Shown: positions 1 through 5,193 of the stretch, in pieces
How positions within the stretch are numbered: position 1 is the stretch's first letter
Layout of the letters: each line of letters opens with the position of its first letter
Assembly (NCBI GenBank): GCA_029940125.1
Contig: JAOZRP010000027.1
Span: forward strand, 1-13,549
Source of the DNA: a bacterium
Lineage (GTDB): Bacteria > Desulfobacterota > Anaeroferrophillalia > Anaeroferrophillales > Anaeroferrophillaceae
Reading direction: 5' to 3'
DNA length: 13,549 bases
Position numbers and translations under genes: made by a program
The notes under the pieces: model-generated
Databases searched by the model: none
The model's input: only the letters and a program-made list of their open reading frames with translations
Told to the model about the DNA's origin: nothing

Positions 1-1
1 C

Positions 2-700
2 TCATATATCCATTTTCCCCAGGGAAGCCAGCATTTCAAGAGCCGAGCGGTCGGTAATAACAATGCGGGAGCCATGAAGTTCCACCATTCCCTGGGAACT
101 GATGCGGGACAGCATGCGGGACAAGGTTTCGGGAATCGTCCCCAGCAAACTGGCCAATTGACTTTTGGTAATGTCCAGCTCCAGGGTTTCAGTATTGTCA
201 TGTGCTTCACTCAAATAAAGAAGATACGCCGCCAATCGCCCGGGAACTTCTTTCAGGGATAAAGCATCAATCATAGTCGTAAACTGGCGCAAACGCTGGG
301 AAAGTACAGCCAACATGTTAAGGGCCATGGCCGGATACTGTTCAATGAGATGAATAAAGGCCTGGCGGGGGAAAAACAAAAGCCGGGTCTTTTCCAGGGC
401 GATCGCGTGGGCGGGAAAACTCTGACCGGCAAAAACCGGCACTTCACCAAACGGTTCTCCCCGACCGAAAATGTGCAGTATCTGCTCTTTGCCCCCTGGT
501 GATACTTTGTAAATCTTCACCCGGCCGCTCTCAACCAGATAGAAGCCATTCCCCGCATCACCTTCGGAAAAAATCCATTTGCCCCTGGACAACTGCTGCC
601 GTTCGCATATGTCATTCAGCTTTTGCACGTAAGCGTCCGGCAAGCCGGAAAATAACGGCGAAGCGGCGATCAGTTCCTGTATTTCAATTTCCTGCTTCAT
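2..700 (-). CDS. Crp/Fnr-family transcriptional regulator, FNR/DNR-like DNA specificity
   Basis: This 232-residue protein has the usual two-domain length of the family. An N-terminal cyclic-nucleotide-binding-type beta-roll spans about residues 10-125, a dimerisation helix about 125-150, and a winged helix-turn-helix about 155-225. The recognition helix contains P-E-T-L-S-R, with E191, S194 and R195. This is the E-x-x-S-R pattern that FNR and DNR proteins use to read TTGA half-sites. The N-terminal cysteine cluster that binds the FNR iron-sulfur centre is absent (only C32 lies near the N-terminus), so direct oxygen sensing of the FNR type is unlikely; a heme/NO or other ligand-type sensor is possible. 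It is the last gene of a three-gene operon, 23 bp behind the response regulator, and its stop codon lies at the window edge. Two matching operators occur upstream of the siroheme gene and hcp in this window, so it is the natural candidate to control them. The family is certain; the ligand is unknown. Confidence 0.92.
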   Translation of the reverse strand: MKQEIEIQELIAASPLFSGLPDAYVQKLNDICERQQLSRGKWIFSEGDAGNGFYLVESGRVKIYKVSPGGKEQILHIFGRGEPFGEVPVFAGQSFPAHAIALEKTRLLFFPRQAFIHLIEQYPAMALNMLAVLSQRLRQFTTMIDALSLKEVPGRLAAYLLYLSEAHDNTETLELDITKSQLASLLGTIPETLSRMLSRISSQGMVELHGSRIVITDRSALEMLASLGKMDI

Positions 701-723
701 CTATCCATACCAGTCACACAAGC

Positions 724-1446
724 TCAATAAAACTGGGGTTTGCACCCGGAGGAAACGTCAAAGCGATAGCCAACGCCGGTAATGGTCACGATCCATCGCG
801 GCTTTTCTGGATCCTGTTCTATTTTCTGTCGCAAATGCTGAATATGCACGTCAATCGTCCGACTCCAGGAATAGAGTTTTTTCTCCCCCCACAACGCATG
901 CCGCAAGTCATCCCGTGACATGGTTTCACCGGCATGTAAAGCCAGAAAGTACAAAAGGTCAAATTCTTTCCTGGTTAACACAATTTCCTGATCTTTAAGC
1001 CATACCCGGCGAGCGGCGTGATCAATTTTCAAGCCGCCGCAGTGAAGGCAGTCCGGCGACGGCTCCACCTTTTTTTCCTGACGCCGCAAACAGGTCTTAA
1101 TCCTGGCTTCCAATTCGAGAAACGCGAACGGCTTCACCAGGTAGTCGTCGGCGCCGCATTCAAAACCCAGAACCTTGTCAGCCACTGAATCCCTGGCCGT
1201 CAGCATGATGATGGGAAAGTCAAAACCGGCATTTTTAACGCGGCGGCAAATTTGCAGCCCGTCAAGGTCAGGCAGGCTCAAATCAAGGATCAGCAGGTCG
1301 GGAGATTCATCATCAAGAAGCCGCAGCGCCTCCCGGCCGCTGCCCGCGGTCATCACCCTAAAACCGGCCAAAGACAGGTTTCCCTGCAGGACGGTCAGGA
1401 TGTCAGGATCATCGTCAACCAGCATAATGGTTTTCTTCGCCATCAT
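724..1446 (-). CDS. OmpR/PhoB-family response regulator
   Basis: The protein has 240 residues. An N-terminal receiver domain (about 5-118) shows the acidic pocket D11-D12-D13, phosphoacceptor D55 in L-I-L-D-L, T83 in M-L-T-A-R, and K105 in L-V-K-P-F. A C-terminal winged-helix DNA-binding domain (about 135-235) carries the E-F-D-L-L motif and a terminal T-G-V-G-Y-R-F strand. Proteins of this class bind as dimers to tandem direct repeats spaced about 10-11 bp. The gene sits 13 bp behind the sensor kinase, its obvious partner, and ahead of the Crp/Fnr gene. The start has two adjacent ATGs at 1446 and 1443. The purine run GGGGAG lies only 2 nt before the first, so the second may be the one used. 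A plausible target is the divergent Rieske/cytochrome operon, where four phased TTTAC repeats lie at 3401-3437. Confidence 0.95.
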   Translation of the reverse strand: MMAKKTIMLVDDDPDILTVLQGNLSLAGFRVMTAGSGREALRLLDDESPDLLILDLSLPDLDGLQICRRVKNAGFDFPIIMLTARDSVADKVLGFECGADDYLVKPFAFLELEARIKTCLRRQEKKVEPSPDCLHCGGLKIDHAARRVWLKDQEIVLTRKEFDLLYFLALHAGETMSRDDLRHALWGEKKLYSWSRTIDVHIQHLRQKIEQDPEKPRWIVTITGVGYRFDVSSGCKPQFY

Positions 1447-1459
1447 CTCTCCCCTGTAT

Positions 1460-3148
1460 TCACCTTACCGGATTTGGCCCCGCGAGCGGCAGGACAACGG
1501 TAAACCTGATTTCACCGGCAGCGGAACTGACTTCCACCTGCCCCCCATGGGCCAGGACCAGACCCCGCACTATGGCCAGACCCAGGCCTGCCCCCCGATT
1601 CCCGGTTTTTTTTCGACTCTCATAGCGGGAAAAAATATTTTGCCGTTCCCCGGCGGAAATTGCCTCTCCCTGGTTAACCACCGCAATCGCTACTTCTCCA
1701 TCCCTGAGGCTCATCCGCAGAAATATTTTCCCCCCGACAGGAGAAAACTTTACCGCGTTGTGCAGCAGGTTCATAAAAACCTGATTGATGCGCTGGTAAT
1801 CAAGCGGCACGATGACTTCCCAAATGTCATCCATGTTGATTTCAAGACCTTTTTCTTTGGCCATCGGCTGGAAAAGCAAAACGACTTCCGCCAGCAGTTC
1901 CTTGATGTTCACCTCTTCCAGATCAAGTTCAACCTTGTTCAGTTCAATGCGGGCCAGATCAATCAAATTGTTAACCATGGTTACCAGGCTGGCAATATTT
2001 TTATCCAATATCCGCAAAAAAACGATCTGCTCCCGGTCGGTAACCGTCCGCAACAGGTAGTCAACCCCACCGCGAATGGCAGTCAGAGGGGTGCGCAATT
2101 CATGGGATACCGTGGCCAGAAAATCGGTTTTGCGCTGATCCTGCAGCTTGAGCTGAAGATTGGCCTCTCTCAATTCCCTGTTTCTGGCCCGCAGTTCGTC
2201 CGTCGCCCGGGCTACTTTTTCCTCCAGCTGAGCCTGGGTTTCCTTGACCGTGGCCGCCATACTGGCAAAGCTGCGCTGCAGATCGCCGATTTCATCCGGA
2301 CGCCTGGACAACGGCACCTGGAAGTCAACCTCCGATTCAAAACGACGCATTGCCCGCCCGAGAAGCCGCAAAGGTTTGATCGTCAGAAAATGATTCAGGA
2401 CAAAAAGGGCAACCACGATCAGCAGGATAATGAAAATCGCCGCCGCCAGGAAAGAATACTTGAGGGAGACAAGCTGGCGCTCCACCTCGGCATCGGGAAT
2501 AATGATGCTGATGCAGCCGCGTAGCGTCCCGATTTTATAGCCCTGATACTGATGGCATGAAAGGCAGGCGGATTCAATAAAGAGAGGAGCAATCAGACGA
2601 AAAACCTGGCGGCCGTCAAGGCGCTGACGGACAATGTATTCTTTGGTTTTATGCCGGCGAAAAAGATCAAGGGCCAGCCGCTCGGTGCCGTCAGGGGCAT
2701 TGGCCATATTAATGAGCTTCGTGCTGGTCAGGCGGAAGCTGTAGAGTCCCATCTGGTCTGCATACCGGGACAATTCCCTGGTCACCATGGCCGGATTGCG
2801 GAGCAGGTATTCCTTTTTGCTCAACGAGTCCCGAATCCGGCTTTGTTTAAGGTAGGGATTTTCTTCCCGGCCGGGCTTTTTTTCCACATAAACACCCCCC
2901 ATGTCGGCAAGCCAGCTGCGGGTCAAAAGCACCTGCTGGCAAAGGATGTGCGCCTGCTTGTCCACCTGGCCGATAATAAAATTTTTCTGCTGCTGATAAA
3001 AAGAGAAAAAGACCCCGGCCAGAACCACCGTCAACAAGCCGGATATGCCGCAAAGATACCTGAAACTCAGATAATGGTAAAACTTTTTTCTTTTTTTCAA
3101 TCGACGTTCGGCCTCGTTTTCAGCAACCAGTGGACACAAATCCAACAT
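1460..3148 (-). CDS. Membrane sensor histidine kinase with periplasmic heme-c (DUF3365/Tll0287-like) domain
   Basis: Numbered from the ATG at 3148, the protein has 562 residues. A first membrane segment lies at about 31-50. A periplasmic domain follows with the W-x5-G-V-Y-V and N-P-A-M-V-T-R features of DUF3365 (Tll0287-like) sensors and a single heme c motif C-L-S-C-H at 195-199. A second membrane segment lies at about 231-251, then HAMP, a coiled coil, a HisKA domain with phosphoacceptor H349 in S-H-E-L-R-T-P-L, and a HATPase with an N-box and a G-A-G-L-G-L G2 box. The G1 box reads V-N-Q-G-E-A-I, so the usual Asp is Asn. The start is unsettled. The ATG at 3148 has no visible ribosome site. 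A TTG at 3199 has GGAG 10 nt upstream and would add 17 residues. A TTG at 3100 would begin directly at the basic stretch before the first membrane helix. The gene leads the kinase-regulator-Crp operon. Redox or NO sensing through the heme is an inference. Confidence 0.9.
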   Translation of the reverse strand: MLDLCPLVAENEAERRLKKRKKFYHYLSFRYLCGISGLLTVVLAGVFFSFYQQQKNFIIGQVDKQAHILCQQVLLTRSWLADMGGVYVEKKPGREENPYLKQSRIRDSLSKKEYLLRNPAMVTRELSRYADQMGLYSFRLTSTKLINMANAPDGTERLALDLFRRHKTKEYIVRQRLDGRQVFRLIAPLFIESACLSCHQYQGYKIGTLRGCISIIIPDAEVERQLVSLKYSFLAAAIFIILLIVVALFVLNHFLTIKPLRLLGRAMRRFESEVDFQVPLSRRPDEIGDLQRSFASMAATVKETQAQLEEKVARATDELRARNRELREANLQLKLQDQRKTDFLATVSHELRTPLTAIRGGVDYLLRTVTDREQIVFLRILDKNIASLVTMVNNLIDLARIELNKVELDLEEVNIKELLAEVVLLFQPMAKEKGLEINMDDIWEVIVPLDYQRINQVFMNLLHNAVKFSPVGGKIFLRMSLRDGEVAIAVVNQGEAISAGERQNIFSRYESRKKTGNRGAGLGLAIVRGLVLAHGGQVEVSSAAGEIRFTVVLPLAGPNPVR

Positions 3149-3239
3149 AAAGCAAAATGAAGACACCGGCAACACTAAGCAAGCAACACCCTTGAGCAAT
3201 ATTGTATTTCTCCAGCCCTCTGGGTTTGGCCGGTAATTC

Positions 3240-3276
3240 AGTACTACGTACTAGCAAATCTGCCCGGCAGCGTCAA
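3240..3276 (-). promoter_or_regulatory. Candidate sigma70-type promoter for the kinase operon with overlapping inverted repeat
   Basis: Read on the minus strand, TTGACG (3276-3271) is followed after exactly 17 bp by TAGTAC (3253-3248), preceded by an extended -10 TGC. The -10 match is weak. An inverted repeat AGTAC-TAC-GTACT at 3240-3252 overlaps the -10 and the predicted start, a typical place for a repressor or autoregulatory site. The spacer also contains the symmetrical CTGCC-C-GGCAG (3260-3270). A start near 3241 lies upstream of both proposed kinase start codons. Confidence 0.35.
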
Positions 3277-3400
3277 GAAAGCCATGCGCATGACCAAACC
3301 TGCTGATTAAAAATTCTTCGATTCGGACTGAAAAACAACCGGTGTTTCCCGGCGGCAGAGCAACGGATAAAACTGCCCTGCTGATCAAAACGATTGAAAA

Positions 3401-3437
3401 TTTACCGGGACTTTACATCATTTTACCCCATCTTTAC
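3401..3437 (+). promoter_or_regulatory. Four helically phased TTTAC direct repeats, candidate response-regulator boxes
   Basis: TTTAC occurs at 3401, 3412, 3422 and 3433, giving start-to-start spacings of 11, 10 and 11 bp, which is one DNA turn each. OmpR/PhoB-type regulators bind tandem direct repeats with this spacing. The last copy ends 12 bp before the TATAGT -10 candidate and thus occupies the -35 position, as PhoB boxes do at activated promoters. A regulator of this family is encoded next door on the other strand. Confidence 0.5.
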
Positions 3438-3449
3438 TTCACTTCCTTT

Positions 3450-3455
3450 TATAGT
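3450..3455 (+). promoter_or_regulatory. Candidate -10 element of the Rieske/cytochrome operon
   Basis: TATAGT matches the TATAAT consensus at five of six positions. No recognisable -35 hexamer lies 16-18 bp upstream; the spot is taken by TTTAC repeats instead, which suggests an activator-dependent promoter. The predicted start near 3462 would leave a leader of about 78 nt containing the 3487-3506 palindrome. Confidence 0.35.
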
Positions 3456-3486
3456 AAAAAATGGAAAGGAGGCTTAAAAGACAATA

Positions 3487-3506
3487 GATGTCATAATTAT
3501 GACATC
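3487..3506. promoter_or_regulatory. Perfect 20-bp palindrome in the Rieske operon leader
   Basis: GATGTCATAATTATGACATC equals its own reverse complement over all 20 bases. It lies about 25-45 nt downstream of the predicted start and 17 nt ahead of the Shine-Dalgarno sequence. As DNA it suits a dimeric repressor; as RNA it could form an 8-bp stem with an AATT loop beside the ribosome site. The GATG/CATC arms faintly recall NsrR sites, but the spacing differs by one base from the consensus I know. No FNR-type TTGA-N6-TCAA core is present. Confidence 0.5.
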
Positions 3507-3539
3507 CTCAACCGGCGAAGACAAAGGAGGTGAAAAGCG

Positions 3540-4001
3540 ATGACGGAAACAAAAGAAACAACCGGTGAAGAGCTGAGTCGCCGCGACTTTCTGGCCAATA
3601 CGGCCATGAGTCTGGGCCTGATTGCCAGTCTCGGCACCGGGGCTTACTTCGGAATCAAGACCCTGGTTCCGGCGAAGAAAACAGCAAAGTTTACCGACGT
3701 CCTGGTTGGCAACATCAAGGATCTGCCGGCGAACAGCGCCATGGAATTCATTGACAACCAGGGCCGGAAAGCGATTCTGGTCAACAACGGGCAGGCGGTC
3801 AAAGCTTTTTCAAAAATCTGCACCCATCTGGGATGCGAGGTGGAATGGCAGGCGGAGAAAAAACACTTTTTCTGTCCCTGTCATGAAGGATTTTTCGATG
3901 CCAACGGCAAAAACATTGCAGGACCGCCGCCGAGGCCCTTGGATGAGTACAAAGTAACGATCAAAGATGACAACATTTTTGTCGCCCTGAAAGAGGTGTG
4001 A
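3540..4001 (+). CDS. Rieske [2Fe-2S] protein of a cytochrome bc/b6f-type complex
   Basis: This 153-residue subunit would carry electrons from quinol at the Qo site to a c-type acceptor. The N-terminus has a twin-arginine signal, S-R-R-D-F-L (R14-R15), followed by a hydrophobic helix at about 21-40 that probably stays as the membrane anchor. The cluster ligands are visible in C-T-H-L-G-C (C94, H96, C99 disulfide) and C-P-C-H (C112 with C114 disulfide, H115), and the Pro loop G-P-P-P-R-P-L is at 128-134. The Ser and Tyr that raise the potential in bovine-type Rieske proteins (C-P-C-H-G-S-H-Y) are replaced by G117 and F119, predicting a low-potential, menaquinol-type centre. The start is secured by an 11-base Shine-Dalgarno match, AAAGGAGGTGA. 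The stop lies 2 nt ahead of the cytochrome b ATG, indicating tight coupling. Confidence 0.96.
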   Translation: MTETKETTGEELSRRDFLANTAMSLGLIASLGTGAYFGIKTLVPAKKTAKFTDVLVGNIKDLPANSAMEFIDNQGRKAILVNNGQAVKAFSKICTHLGCEVEWQAEKKHFFCPCHEGFFDANGKNIAGPPPRPLDEYKVTIKDDNIFVALKEV

Positions 4002-4003
4002 TT

Positions 4004-4717
4004 ATGGAAGAGGTTACCAAAGAAAGCGGGTGGATCGACAAATCCCTGCCGGTTGACTGGGGAAAAGTCAAGGAGGAAGCCATCGGTGAGATACTGCCTC
4101 AGCACATGAAACTCTGGTGGTACTGCCTGGGCGGTATCCCGGCCCTGATGTTCCTCCTCCTGGTCATTTCCGGCATCATGCTGGCCTTTCATTATGTCCC
4201 CCACCCGGACAAAGCGTATGAAAGCGTCGCCCACATTACCAACGACATTCCCTATGGCTGGTGGCTTCGTTCACTGCACCGCTGGGCCGCCGAAATTATG
4301 GTAGTTACTGTTTCTCTGCACGCCATCCGGGTTTTTGCCACCGGGGCCTACCGGCATCCACGGGAATTCTGCTGGATCAGCGGCTCCCTGCTGCTGCTAC
4401 TCACCTTCGGCATTGCCTTCACCGGCTATTCCCTGGTCTATACCCAGCAGTCATACTGGGCCATGACCATCGGCACCGGCATTGCCGCCAAAACACCCGT
4501 CATCGGTTCATTCATTTCCCGCTTCATGCTGGGCGGCGAAACAATCGGACCACATACCCTCAACCGTTTTTTCATTATTCACACGGCCATCCTGCCGTCA
4601 CTGATTTTTCTGCTGATTTTTATCCACATTATCGTCATCCGCCTGCATGGAGTGGCCGAATACGCCGCCGGAATGCAGCGTGAAATTGTCCGGGGACTTT
4701 CCCGGGGCGATGAATAA
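4004..4717 (+). CDS. Cytochrome b N-terminal (b6-type) subunit
   Basis: This 237-residue protein has four membrane helices and forms the diheme core that moves electrons across the membrane in the Q-cycle. The heme b ligand pairs are H92/H106 (H-x13-H) and H193/H208 (H-x14-H). The unequal spacing is that of b6-type cytochromes. The segment W-W-Y-C-L-G-G places C41 where cytochrome b6 has the Cys that covalently holds the extra heme c_n near the Qi site. The G-Y-S-L segment and the P-V-I-G-S before the cd region also match. I chose the ATG at 4004 because AGAGG lies 7 nt upstream; a GTG at 3998 would overlap that site. The gene follows the Rieske gene directly and is followed by subunit IV, so the cytochrome b is split as in b6f complexes. 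Confidence 0.95.
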   Translation: MEEVTKESGWIDKSLPVDWGKVKEEAIGEILPQHMKLWWYCLGGIPALMFLLLVISGIMLAFHYVPHPDKAYESVAHITNDIPYGWWLRSLHRWAAEIMVVTVSLHAIRVFATGAYRHPREFCWISGSLLLLLTFGIAFTGYSLVYTQQSYWAMTIGTGIAAKTPVIGSFISRFMLGGETIGPHTLNRFFIIHTAILPSLIFLLIFIHIIVIRLHGVAEYAAGMQREIVRGLSRGDE

Positions 4718-4742
4718 ACGGAGAAAGGAGGAGATGAAGCCC

Positions 4743-5135
4743 ATGAATGAACCACAAAGCGACAAAGAAAAGGGATATAAGTTTTTTCCCGATCATATAC
4801 TGACGGAAATAAACATCGGCCTTTTCCTGTTCTATCTCTGTACCATCCTCGCCATCGTTCTGCCGGTGGAAATGGCCGAGAAGGCCAATCCGCTGGTAAC
4901 TCCCGAACATATCAAGCCGGAGTGGTACTTCTTCCCCATGTACAAATGGATCAAGCTGACCCCGGAAGCTGTCGGGCTGTTCTTCCCCATGCTGGTTATC
5001 GCCATCTTCATTTTCTGGCCTTTTGTCGACCAGTTCATCACCAAGATCACCCACAGCAAAATACTGCCCGTTGTCATCGGCGTCATCGGCATGGTTATCG
5101 TGACTTCCCTGATGATTATGGAAGCAATACCTTAA
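4743..5135 (+). CDS. Cytochrome b C-terminal subunit (subunit IV type)
   Basis: This 130-residue protein supplies the second half of cytochrome b. The P-E-W-Y motif at 59-62 is the Qo-site signature, with Glu as proton acceptor for quinol oxidation, and lies between helices. Three hydrophobic segments are visible at about 22-42, 77-95 and 107-126. F-F-P-D-H near residue 14 is a usual subunit IV feature. Two in-frame ATGs, at 4734 and 4743, follow AAAGGAGG (4724-4731). I prefer 4743 because 4734 is only 2 nt from the ribosome site, but three extra residues are possible. A longer frame back to 4647 would overlap the previous gene and has no ribosome site. It follows the b6-type gene by 25 bp and precedes the octaheme cytochrome by 58 bp. 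Confidence 0.93.
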   Translation: MNEPQSDKEKGYKFFPDHILTEINIGLFLFYLCTILAIVLPVEMAEKANPLVTPEHIKPEWYFFPMYKWIKLTPEAVGLFFPMLVIAIFIFWPFVDQFITKITHSKILPVVIGVIGMVIVTSLMIMEAIP

Positions 5136-5193
5136 AAACAAGCCATAACGTACATTAGAAATCTCAACCACCAACTTTAAGGAGAATAATACC

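Larger units (their letters stand above)
3149..3539. other. Divergent intergenic regulatory region
   Basis: This stretch separates the leftward sensor-kinase operon from the rightward Rieske/cytochrome operon. No credible protein gene is seen: a 63-codon reading frame at 3342-3533 lacks a ribosome site and runs through the promoter elements. It holds a leftward promoter candidate with an overlapping inverted repeat (3240-3276), four TTTAC direct repeats (3401-3437), a TATAGT -10 candidate (3450-3455), a ribosome-site-like GGAAAGGAGG (3464-3473) with no gene behind it, a perfect 20-bp palindrome (3487-3506), and an exceptionally strong Shine-Dalgarno, AAAGGAGGTGA (3523-3533). If the kinase really starts at 3199, the region begins at 3200. 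Confidence 0.7.

Noticed and set aside
1175..2524. Plus-strand open frame of 449 codons opposite the kinase and regulator genes
   Set aside because: It lies antisense to two genes with full domain signatures, shows no domain of its own, no ribosome site, and low-complexity composition typical of a shadow frame.
3487..3506. Reading the palindrome as an NsrR site
   Set aside because: The GATG/CATC arms fit, but the spacing between arms is one base longer than the consensus I know and the inner bases differ; no Rrf2-family gene is in the window.
3342..3533. Possible 63-residue protein in the divergent region
   Set aside because: There is no ribosome site before the ATG, the frame crosses the phased repeats, the -10 candidate and the palindrome, and the product shows no motif.
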